A stretch of 7,515 nucleotides of DNA from Deltaproteobacteria bacterium. Lineage in GTDB: Bacteria; Myxococcota; XYA12-FULL-58-9; JAUUZB01. Location: contig JAUUZB010000157.1 of the NCBI GenBank assembly GCA_030590185.1, forward strand, positions 1 through 7,515, written 5' to 3'. Below, one piece after another: positions 1 to 6,073 of this stretch. Within the stretch, counting starts at the first letter, position 1; each line of letters begins with the position of its first letter. Made by a program: the position numbers and the translations under genes. Under the pieces are notes generated by a model, which made no database searches, was not told where the DNA came from, and saw only the letters and a list, made by a program, of their open reading frames with translations.

Positions 1-1328
1 CTCTGGATGCCAGCCATGCCGATAATCTTGGCGAAGATCTTGTCGTTGAGCATGTCCGGGTTGAGTCGGCCAAAGGTCATGCTGACGGTCTTGGCGAGCT
101 TGCCCCGGGGCTTGCCCTTGATCTGGCCGGCGACCTCGCGCAGGTCGGCGAGCATCTCGTCCACCATGGGGAAGTTGTTCGGGTTGACCGACAGGTGGAT
201 GTTTTCCTGGTAGTCGCCGTAAGAGAGCTGCGCTTGGATGTGCCAACCGCGCTCGGCCATGGCGTCGATCACCTGGAAAACGTTGATCTCGTCCGAGGTA
301 AAGGCGATCAGCGGCAGGTCCGGTTTGGTGAGCACCCGGAATTGCGGGATCGCCTCGATGCCGTCCACTAGTTTGTTCGTCGCCTCGTACAGCTCGCGGG
401 CGATTTTCTCGTAGCCGTTGTCGCCGAGGTAATTCATCACCGCCCAGGCACCGGCGAGTGGACCGGCGCTCTTGGTCGATTGCACGGTGGTGTTGATCAT
501 GGTGTAGCCGGTCCAGTCGGCGCAGGCGAAGAGCTGATGCCGCCGCAGCTCGAGCGACTTGTGCAAGACCACCGAGGCGCCCTTGGGCGCGTAGCAGTAC
601 TTGTGCAGGTCCATCGACATGGAGGTTACGCCCGGGACCGAGAAGTCGAAGGCCGGCGTCTGGGCGCCGAAGCGCTTGAAATAGGGGAGCAGGAAGGCGC
701 CGATGCAACCGTCGACGTGCAGCAACAGACCGTGCTCGATGGCGAGCTGGCCGAGCTCGGGGATTGGATCGACCACACCGTGGGCGTAGCTCGTGGCGGA
801 GCCGACCAGCAGGATGGTGTTGTTGGTGATGGCGGCGCGCATCTCCTCTGGGTCGGCGCGGAAGGTCTCCGGGTCGACCTTGGTGATCACCTTTTTGATG
901 CCAAAGTAGTGGGCGCCCTTGTGGAAGGCGGCGTGGGCCGTGGCCGGCAGGATCATCTCCGGCTCTTTGATGTCCGGTCGTACGTGTCTGAAGTAATCGC
1001 GCGCCGTCTTGAGGGCGAGCAGGATGCTCTCGGTACCGCCGCTGGTGAAGGCGCCCACGGTCTGCTCGTCACCGTTGAGGTGTGAGGCGGCCATGGAGAC
1101 GATGTGGTTCTCCATCTCCAGCACGCTCGGGAAGTAGGTCGGGTCCAGGGCGTTCTTGGACATGAAGGCGGTGAATGCCTTCTTGGCCACGGCGTCGGCG
1201 TCCTTGCCCGCGTCGAAGGTGTAGGCAAAGCTGCGGCCGCTGCGCCAGGCAAAGTCGTTGGCGGCGAAGTCGTCGAGCTTTTCCTGGACGGCTTTCTTGC
1301 TCAGGCCCTTCTTTGGCATCTGAATCAT
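1..1328 (-). CDS. PLP-dependent lyase of the sphingosine-1-phosphate lyase family (3' end beyond window)
   Basis: This gene encodes a fold-type I, group II pyridoxal-phosphate enzyme. About 442 codons are visible and the frame stays open to the left edge, so the C-terminus is missing; family members are commonly about 450-500 residues, so little is probably lost. Visible motifs are FTSGGTESILLALKTARD near residues 107-124 (phosphate-cup region typical of S1P lyases), HVDG with Asp206 (expected to pair with the pyridine nitrogen), and SMDLHKYCYAPKG with Lys243 as the predicted Schiff-base lysine. Eukaryotic S1P lyase has the matching order HVDACLGGF then SADTHKYGYAPKG. There is no N-terminal membrane segment, unlike the eukaryotic enzyme, so it is probably cytosolic. 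The inferred reaction is cleavage of a phosphorylated sphingoid base to a fatty aldehyde and phosphoethanolamine. A related amino-acid decarboxylase activity cannot be excluded. The start at 1328 is fixed by AAGGAG six nt upstream. It lies 18 nt after a TetR gene, implying a shared transcript. Confidence 0.88.
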   Translation of the reverse strand, partial: MIQMPKKGLSKKAVQEKLDDFAANDFAWRSGRSFAYTFDAGKDADAVAKKAFTAFMSKNALDPTYFPSVLEMENHIVSMAASHLNGDEQTVGAFTSGGTESILLALKTARDYFRHVRPDIKEPEMILPATAHAAFHKGAHYFGIKKVITKVDPETFRADPEEMRAAITNNTILLVGSATSYAHGVVDPIPELGQLAIEHGLLLHVDGCIGAFLLPYFKRFGAQTPAFDFSVPGVTSMSMDLHKYCYAPKGASVVLHKSLELRRHQLFACADWTGYTMINTTVQSTKSAGPLAGAWAVMNYLGDNGYEKIARELYEATNKLVDGIEAIPQFRVLTKPDLPLIAFTSDEINVFQVIDAMAERGWHIQAQLSYGDYQENIHLSVNPNNFPMVDEMLADLREVAGQIKGKPRGKLAKTVSMTFGRLNPDMLNDKIFAKIIGMAGIQ

Positions 1329-1334
1329 CGCGGA

Positions 1335-1340
1335 CTCCTT
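1335..1340 (-). promoter_or_regulatory. Ribosome binding site of the PLP lyase
   Basis: The minus strand reads AAGGAG followed by six bases and then ATG at 1328-1326. This is the best Shine-Dalgarno match in the window. It lies in the 18-nt gap after the TetR stop codon and decides the lyase start over the internal ATG three codons later. Confidence 0.7.
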
Positions 1341-1346
1341 GGGCGC

Positions 1347-2030
1347 TCAGCGCGCCCGGGTTGTTTTCTTGCGTGGGGTAGGGCGTCTGGGCGCGGTCGG
1401 CTTCGACTCGCTGGCGATACCGGCCCGCAGGAGGCCAAAGGCCTCTTCGCCGAGGGCAACGAGGTCGAGGCTGCCATGGCTGTCGTACCACTCCCGCAGG
1501 CTGGCGCGGATCACGCCCATGATGGCGCCTGCGACCAAGCGGGCGCGGGCGTGGGGGAGCGCGCCGCGACGGGCTGAGCCACCGCGGCCCCCGGATCCCC
1601 GGCGGCCGGTACCAGCGCCGTTGAGGGCATCGACGATGGCGTTCTCCCAATGCCGGTCGAGCTCAAAATCATAGGCGAGCAACGCCGGCGAGGCCTCGAC
1701 GATCCGCTGCTGGAGAAGGACCCGCTCGCGCTGCGCCACGTGATCCTCGGCCAGCAACAACATCCCCCGCCGCACCGATTCGATCCGTGACTCGCCGTCC
1801 CGCGCCTCGTTGATCAACGCCCGGAAGAGCTCCAGCCGGCGCTCCCGGTCCGGAAAGAGCACCGCTTCTTTGCTCGGGAAGTAGCGGAAGAAGGTGCGGC
1901 GTGAGACCTCGGCGGCGGCGGCGATCTCGTCGATGGTGGTGGCGTCAAACCCCTGCGCCGCGAACAGATCGAGGGCAGCCCCGGCGAGGGCCTCTCGGGT
2001 CTTGGCTTTCTTTCGCTCGCGCAGGGTCAT
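1347..2030 (-). CDS. TetR/AcrR-family transcriptional repressor
   Basis: The protein is 227 residues from the chosen start. The N-terminus is a typical TetR DNA-binding domain: a basic first helix (RERKKAKTREAL, residues 4-15), then DLFAAQGFDATTIDEIAAAA, and the helix-turn-helix ending EVSRRTFFRYFPSKEAVL (residues 41-58) with the usual YF-SKE-L signature. The rest is the helical ligand-binding domain, which cannot be matched to a ligand by eye. Two oddities are a Gly/Arg-rich low-complexity insert at about residues 138-157 and a basic Pro/Lys/Arg tail at about 209-227. I chose the ATG at 2030 because the family homology begins immediately there. An in-frame TTG at 2072 would add 14 residues, but it falls inside the probable operator. 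No Shine-Dalgarno is visible, so a very short leader is possible. The gene probably represses itself and the downstream lyase, with a lipid-like or amine ligand as an inference. Confidence 0.93.
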   Translation of the reverse strand: MTLRERKKAKTREALAGAALDLFAAQGFDATTIDEIAAAAEVSRRTFFRYFPSKEAVLFPDRERRLELFRALINEARDGESRIESVRRGMLLLAEDHVAQRERVLLQQRIVEASPALLAYDFELDRHWENAIVDALNGAGTGRRGSGGRGGSARRGALPHARARLVAGAIMGVIRASLREWYDSHGSLDLVALGEEAFGLLRAGIASESKPTAPRRPTPRKKTTRAR

Positions 2031-2055
2031 GATTGGCGAGTCGGAGACTACCAAA

Positions 2056-2072
2056 CTGGCACTGAGTGTCAA
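2056..2072 (-). promoter_or_regulatory. Probable TetR operator overlapping a -35 element
   Basis: The minus strand reads TTGACACTCAGTGCCAG, an imperfect palindrome centred on the C at 2064 with six of eight arm positions paired. It resembles the TTGACACT-n-AGTGTCAA style of site often found ahead of TetR genes. It begins with TTGACA, a perfect sigma-70 -35 hexamer. A weak -10 candidate, TAGTCT at 2050-2045, follows after 16 nt. This would start transcription only a few bases before the ATG at 2030, in keeping with the absence of a Shine-Dalgarno. Repressor bound here would block the promoter and give autoregulation. The site is inferred from sequence alone. Confidence 0.5.
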
Positions 2073-2144
2073 GTGGCATCGGGTGTCTTTATTCCAGCTC
2101 GCCGGGCTATGCCAACCCCTCGACCCCCTGCCCCGCCACCCAGC

Positions 2145-3416
2145 TCAACCCGCGGGGGCGTAGCGTCGTCGCCGTCGCCAGACCCACCCCAAGGCGGCGA
2201 GGACGCCCAGGGCCACGATCCCCAGCCCCCCTGGCTCGCCTTGGGCGCAGGAGCAACCCGCGAACAACGGTGGGTCCAGGTCCACCGGATCCTGGCCCGG
2301 CCCGGTCGCACCGTCTCCAGTGATTGTCGCGCTATCCCCACCGCTGCGCTCATCTCCCCCCGGGGAGCCGCCGCCGTCCGGCAGTGGCCCGCCATCGGGT
2401 GGCCCGGCACCGTCCGGCAGCGGCGCGCCATCCTCGGGCGGTGGTCCCTCGCCGCAGCCGATGCGCGATGTGGAGGCGATGACGTTGTCCCACCAGATTC
2501 GATTGCTCTGCGACGCGTCCCCGCTGGCGATGTAGTGCTGCAACCAGATCTTGTTGAGCTGGAGCTCGGGTGCGTCCCGCCAGTACATGCCGGCCTGGGC
2601 GTGGCCGAGTTGATCGTCGAGCCAGAAGCTCATCTCGCCATCCGACTGGGTGGGCGTGTTGAGCCGCATCATCATCTCGAGGCAGACCCAACGTCCGACC
2701 GGCAACACCGGCCGCGGGTCCGTGGAATAGTGGTTCCCCCAGCAGCATTCCGGCTCGCCGGTGCAGGGCATCTCCTTGTCGGCGCAGCCGTCGCAAATAC
2801 CCGGCTGCATGTCGCCGCAGTAACCGCCGCCAGCATAGATGTCGTCGCAGTTCATGTCCGGGGTGTAGGTGTAGAAGAACAGCTCGTGGCTGGGGTTGAA
2901 GTCGACGGTGGTGCCCGCGGCGCGGTAGCCGTTGGGCCGACACCCGGCGTTACCGTCCGAGTCCCAGTAGTTGTTCGGGCGGGTGCCCGCGATCGACATG
3001 AAGTGGTGGACGTATTGGTGGTCCGCGGCCAGAAAGAGCCAAGCGCGGTAGTAGAGCTGATCGTAGCCGGTCAGCGGTGTGCAGCCGACCTGCTTGGTGC
3101 CCTCACAGCTGCGGAAGCCGAGCGATGCGCCCCGGTAGTCGGCGGCCGCCTCGGCCGGCATATAGAGGGACCAGTCGCCTTCCATGGCGCGGGCGGGGTC
3201 CCCGTCGAGCATGATCCGGTCTGGGTTGTCGGAGCCGCCCGAGCAGCCGAGGCATTCGACAAAGGGCGATTGAGCGAACCAGGCCTCCCAGCCGAGTCCG
3301 CCCTGCTCGAAGTCTTCGCAGAACAGCCAGTCCGCATCCGGCGAGTCACACTCGCTGGGTTGAGCCGCGGCGGGTAACGCGGCGAACGAGATGGCAGCGC
3401 AGAGGAGCAGACGCAT
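2145..3416 (-). CDS. Secreted cysteine-rich protein with MYXO-CTERM-type anchor; possible jelly-roll domain
   Basis: This 423-residue protein starts with a Sec signal peptide (MRLLLCAAISFAALPAAAQ, likely cut near residue 18 or 19). The mature part, about residues 20-320, is rich in Trp, Tyr and Cys, with a Cys cluster at 190-225 (C190, C200, C208, C211, C218, C224, C225) that probably forms disulfides. The stretch GRWVCLEMMMRLNTP near 241, FWLDDQLG near 264 and IWWDNVIAST near 307 resemble strands of concanavalin-like jelly-roll folds such as polysaccharide lyases. This is a weak match and I assign no enzyme activity. A Pro/Gly/Asp linker (about 323-380) leads to GCSC (387-390), a hydrophobic stretch (397-412) and five Arg (414-418), the layout of a MYXO-CTERM signal processed by myxosortase, giving surface attachment. 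No Shine-Dalgarno is seen before the ATG. The gene lies 40 nt downstream of another exported-protein gene. Confidence 0.85.
   Translation of the reverse strand: MRLLLCAAISFAALPAAAQPSECDSPDADWLFCEDFEQGGLGWEAWFAQSPFVECLGCSGGSDNPDRIMLDGDPARAMEGDWSLYMPAEAAADYRGASLGFRSCEGTKQVGCTPLTGYDQLYYRAWLFLAADHQYVHHFMSIAGTRPNNYWDSDGNAGCRPNGYRAAGTTVDFNPSHELFFYTYTPDMNCDDIYAGGGYCGDMQPGICDGCADKEMPCTGEPECCWGNHYSTDPRPVLPVGRWVCLEMMMRLNTPTQSDGEMSFWLDDQLGHAQAGMYWRDAPELQLNKIWLQHYIASGDASQSNRIWWDNVIASTSRIGCGEGPPPEDGAPLPDGAGPPDGGPLPDGGGSPGGDERSGGDSATITGDGATGPGQDPVDLDPPLFAGCSCAQGEPGGLGIVALGVLAALGWVWRRRRRYAPAG
2374..2441 (-). repeat. Degenerate 36-bp tandem repeat in the Pro/Gly linker
   Basis: Two copies starting at 2374 and 2410 (plus-strand reading CCGTCCGGCAG then GC-rich sequence to GCCATC) are offset by 36 bp. 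They encode the repeated PLPDG-type linker of the MYXO-CTERM protein. The repeat keeps frame (12 codons), so copy-number change would only alter linker length. Confidence 0.6.
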
Positions 3417-3456
3417 GGTTGAAGACTAGCACAGGCCAGCCACCCTGGCGCGACGA

Positions 3457-4788
3457 TCAGGGCGGATAGAATACGGCGACCCCGACGAACCCGCCGTAGA
3501 GGTGGTCGGTGCCGGACACGGCCTGATACACCGAGCCGGCCTCGGGCTCGAACTTGAGCGAGATCTGCGTGTAGTCCCCCCCGGCGCGCACCTCGAGCCA
3601 GTCGAGGATCTGGAAGGCCGCGCCGAGCTTGGCGCTGAAGCCCATGCTGACGTGGCTTGGAAAGTACTCGCCGAGGGTCCCGATGGAGAAGTTATACAAG
3701 TACGAGATTCCGCCGAAGATGCTCACCGGCTCGAAGTAGAGCAGCACGTCGGCGCCGGCGCGCAGGTAGACGTAGCTCACCCCCGGTGTTTGGCCGGTCA
3801 GCAGGCTCCCGGTGGGGACGGTGAAGTCGAAGGTGGTGCCGCCAACCCCGACCGCGGGCGCCAGGGTGACCGGCCCGAAGCTGAAGCGCGGCCGGATGTC
3901 GCCTTCGACGGTCCAGTAGGTCGTATCGAAGGTGTCGGCGTCGTTGTCGGGATCGTGGGCGGCGAGGGAGAGGGCTGTGGCGAACCGGAAGCCGACGCCG
4001 AGCCAGTCGATGGCGTCGATGTCGAAAAGCACCCCCGGGTAGAACTCGGAGTTGACGCCGAGCATCGGGATGGCGTGGGCCCGCACACCACGCAGGTAGT
4101 CGCCGCGGCGCAAGAAGGAGAGCTTGCGACCGGCGATGAAGAAGCGTGGCTCACCGTAGAGGCCGGACCTGCGCAGCTCGGGATCAACGGGGCCATAGCG
4201 CCGGCGGCGTGAGCGGCGGGAGCTCTCTTCGGGCTCGACGACCTCATTTGATTCGGCGGGCGCGGCGGCCAGGGTCTCGGTCTCGACCGGGGGTGGGGGC
4301 GTGACGGTGGCCAAGATAGGTGCGAGGGCTGTCTTGGCGGCGCGCAGGTTCAGCGGCCCGGGCACTTTCTTGCGCCGGCGCTTCTTGCCCTTGGTGACCA
4401 TCTTGCGCACGGTGTAGGTCGCGTCGTGGACGATTTTGTTATCGGCCGTCTGCACCGCCAGCAGCCACATGGACTTCCCGCCGGCCTTGACCAGGGCCAC
4501 GATGACGAGCTGCGCGCCGGCTTTCTTGGCGGCGTCGGAGAGCTCGGCCACCAGCGCCTCTTGGTTGCCAGGGGCGACAGCCTCGTTGCCGAGCGCCTCG
4601 CGTCCCAAGGCGCTCGTGAATGCAGCTGGGTCAACGGCGTTGATCCCCTCGGGCAACGCCTTGCTGAGCTGGTTGCGAATCTTCTTGGCGCCCTGGCCTT
4701 CGACGTGGACGACCACCTGAGCGTGCAAGGCGCTAGGTGCGAGCAGCCCGGCGATGAGGAGACACGTGACTCGAACCCAACTCAACAT
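3457..4788 (-). CDS. Exported protein with periplasmic N-domain and probable outer-membrane beta-barrel
   Basis: The protein is 443 residues from the chosen start. A signal peptide (MLSWVRVTCLLIAGLLAPSA, cut after LHA at residue 23) opens it. Residues 24-160 look like a small alpha/beta domain (VVVHVEGQGAKKIRNQLSKA; later AQLVIVALVKAGGKSMWLL), whose family I do not recognise. A Lys/Arg cluster (133-142), a Pro/Glu/Ala linker (163-190) and an Arg-rich patch (190-197) follow. From about 210 to the end, alternating aromatic and small residues form repeated amphipathic strands (GVGFRFATALSLAAHD, RFSFGPVTLAPAVGVG, LGAAFQILDWLEVRAGGDYTQISL), ending in FVGVAVFYPP, as in outer-membrane barrels of roughly eight to ten strands. 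The start at 4788 is supported by GGGAG six nt upstream and by the signal peptide; the longer open frame to 5085 has a low-complexity N-terminus overlapping the upstream gene. The function is unknown; an envelope or surface role is inferred. Confidence 0.82.
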   Translation of the reverse strand: MLSWVRVTCLLIAGLLAPSALHAQVVVHVEGQGAKKIRNQLSKALPEGINAVDPAAFTSALGREALGNEAVAPGNQEALVAELSDAAKKAGAQLVIVALVKAGGKSMWLLAVQTADNKIVHDATYTVRKMVTKGKKRRRKKVPGPLNLRAAKTALAPILATVTPPPPVETETLAAAPAESNEVVEPEESSRRSRRRRYGPVDPELRRSGLYGEPRFFIAGRKLSFLRRGDYLRGVRAHAIPMLGVNSEFYPGVLFDIDAIDWLGVGFRFATALSLAAHDPDNDADTFDTTYWTVEGDIRPRFSFGPVTLAPAVGVGGTTFDFTVPTGSLLTGQTPGVSYVYLRAGADVLLYFEPVSIFGGISYLYNFSIGTLGEYFPSHVSMGFSAKLGAAFQILDWLEVRAGGDYTQISLKFEPEAGSVYQAVSGTDHLYGGFVGVAVFYPP

Positions 4789-4794
4789 CCAATA

Positions 4795-4799
4795 CTCCC
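4795..4799 (-). promoter_or_regulatory. Ribosome binding site of the beta-barrel protein
   Basis: The minus strand reads GGGAG, then six bases, then ATG at 4788-4786. Together with the signal peptide that begins there, it decides the start over the much longer open frame. Confidence 0.5.
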
Positions 4800-4805
4800 G
4801 CGGCC

Positions 4806-4834
4806 AGCGTACCGGCAGATGGCGCGCCGGCCAA
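4806..4834 (-). promoter_or_regulatory. Weak candidate sigma-70 promoter for the beta-barrel gene
   Basis: The minus strand has TTGGCC (4834-4829, four of six matches to the -35 consensus), a 17-nt spacer and TACGCT (4811-4806, three of six matches to the -10). It sits in the 109-nt gap before the gene. The leader would be only about 11 nt, which crowds the Shine-Dalgarno, so this is a tentative call. Confidence 0.15.
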
Positions 4835-4897
4835 GGGCAATGGCGGTGGGGCAGCGATGGCCGCCGTCCGGATCCGTTCAACCGACGTAGGTTGAGC

Positions 4898-5995
4898 TCA
4901 GGGCTTGACGGCGTTCCACACCCGGTTCCAGATGCTCTCCTTGGACCCGTGGACTTGCTTGACGATATCGAGGATCTGTCCCCCCTCGAGGCCGGTGCCG
5001 TTTTTGCGCGGCGACCCGCCGATGTCGGCGGAGCCGCCCCACAGGTCGCTGTCCTTGGCGTTGGGGTCGGCGGCGTTGAGCGCACCGTAGAGGGCGTTCA
5101 GGTCCTTGCGCAGGAACTGATCGACGAGGCGCACGGTGTAGCGGCCATCGCCAGCATCGAGCGCGATGATGGCGATCTTGTCGCCGAAGCGTTCCTCGAG
5201 CCGCTCCTCGAGGGAATAGATGTCCTGGCCGGAGCGACAGAGGATGGCGATTTTTCCCTGGCCGAGGGAGCGGCGGCCGAGCTCCTTGATGGCGGTGAGC
5301 GCTTCCCAGTCGCCGGAGCCGATGAGCAAGCCGTCGAGGCGGTCGAAGAGGTTCTTGGTGTGGGCCACGAAGTCGGTTGTGCCCCACTCGGTGGCGGCCT
5401 TGAGCGCGATCTCGTCACCGCGCAAGTCGTGGATCTGCTCGAGGTACTGTTCGTAGAGCGGTCGCGGCAAGCCTGTGAACGCCGGCATGTCGAGCCCATG
5501 GGCGTCGATGTGTCCTTCGACCCGGATCAGCGGCATGACCTTGCAGAGCGCCGCGCTGTTCTTCTTGTGAATGGCGGCGTGGTTGATGATCAACCAGGCC
5601 GCGAGGACCGCGTCGAGGTCCGGGTCGTTGACGTAGACTTGCCACTGCTCCTCGTCGAGCGGCAGTCCCTCGAGCACCATGATCGCCGCCTGCTCGCAGG
5701 TGGCCATGAGGAAGGGCCGTGGCACCCCGCCGGCATGGTGGTCGAGTGAGTACTGCCGTCGCTCGTTGTCGAGGAAGGGCGGCCCGGTGAAGGCGCCGTC
5801 GAGAAAGACGGTTTGGTCGGGGTAATCCTTGCGGTCCTCTTCCGTGACGGAGAGTCCGCGCTCGACGAGGACGTGGATGTTTGGCGAGCCGTCGCAGACC
5901 ACGAACCGCCGATCCCCCTCCTCGACGATCCGGTAGCGCGACTCGTGCGCGGTGGCGGTCCCGGAGAGGGGGGGAGATTTCTCGGTGTCCGTCAT
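4898..5995 (-). CDS. DHH/DHHA1-like phosphoesterase with unusual motif order
   Basis: The protein is 365 residues, with no signal peptide or membrane segment, so it is probably cytosolic. YSLDHHAGG (D85-H86-H87) matches the DHH motif of the RecJ/NrnA/PPX superfamily, and Asp66 in VFLDG could be the preceding metal-binding Asp (motif II). YVNDPDLDAVLAAWLI (N123-D124-P125-D126-x-D128) closely resembles motif I (HxNPDxDAxGS), which normally comes before DHH but here follows it. GHIDAHG (161-167) adds possible ligands. The C-terminal region with DGRYTVRL (283-290) and WGGSADIGGSPRKNGTGL (319-336) resembles a DHHA1 substrate-binding domain with its glycine-rich loop. A metal-dependent phosphodiesterase or exonuclease acting on small nucleotides or short oligonucleotides is the family-based guess; the substrate is unknown. 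The ATG at 5995 lacks a clear Shine-Dalgarno and no other Met occurs before residue 97. The gene lies 78 nt after the upstream gene and 109 nt before the next one. Confidence 0.75.
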   Translation of the reverse strand: MTDTEKSPPLSGTATAHESRYRIVEEGDRRFVVCDGSPNIHVLVERGLSVTEEDRKDYPDQTVFLDGAFTGPPFLDNERRQYSLDHHAGGVPRPFLMATCEQAAIMVLEGLPLDEEQWQVYVNDPDLDAVLAAWLIINHAAIHKKNSAALCKVMPLIRVEGHIDAHGLDMPAFTGLPRPLYEQYLEQIHDLRGDEIALKAATEWGTTDFVAHTKNLFDRLDGLLIGSGDWEALTAIKELGRRSLGQGKIAILCRSGQDIYSLEERLEERFGDKIAIIALDAGDGRYTVRLVDQFLRKDLNALYGALNAADPNAKDSDLWGGSADIGGSPRKNGTGLEGGQILDIVKQVHGSKESIWNRVWNAVKP

Positions 5996-6006
5996 GGTGG
6001 GGGTTG

Positions 6007-6019
6007 GCCGTAGTACGGC
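6007..6019 (-). promoter_or_regulatory. Perfect 13-bp palindrome upstream of the DHH-like gene
   Basis: The minus strand reads GCCGTACTACGGC, two perfect six-base arms around one base. It ends 11 nt before the DHH-like start codon, inside the 78-nt gap. It could be an operator or a small hairpin affecting translation. A palindrome of this size can occur by chance about once or twice in a window this long, so only its position makes it notable. Confidence 0.25.
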
Positions 6020-6073
6020 ACGTCAGGTCATAGCGGTGAGTCGGGGTGGGGTAAAGGCTGCGCCCGGCATCCC

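Noticed and set aside
480..1085. A 201-codon open frame on the plus strand
   Set aside because: It is antisense to the PLP lyase, whose motifs around Lys243 and Asp206 make that strand the coding one.
2031..2072. TTG start for the TetR protein at 2072, adding 14 residues
   Set aside because: The extra codons coincide with the probable operator and -35 element, and the TetR family pattern starts right after the ATG at 2030.
2073..3377. A 434-codon open frame on the plus strand
   Set aside because: It is antisense to the MYXO-CTERM protein, which has a signal peptide, a coherent domain layout and a sorting signal. The plus-strand translation is a Val/Ala/Gly/Arg-rich composition typical of shadows in GC-rich DNA.
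4878..4895. A six-bp hairpin (TCAACC loop GGTTGA) just after the DHH-like stop codon as a terminator
   Set aside because: The stem is short and AT/GC-mixed and no T-run follows on the minus strand, so it does not meet the pattern of an intrinsic terminator.
4789..5085. N-terminal extension of the barrel protein to 5085
   Set aside because: The added 99 residues are Pro/Arg/Ser/Thr-rich, overlap the 3' end of the DHH-like gene and precede a clear signal peptide with its own Shine-Dalgarno at 4788.
4754..5749. A 331-codon open frame on the plus strand
   Set aside because: It is antisense to the DHH-like gene and the 5' part of the barrel gene. It shows no recognisable motifs and has a Val/Asp/Glu/Gly-biased composition, as expected for the complement of a GC-rich gene.
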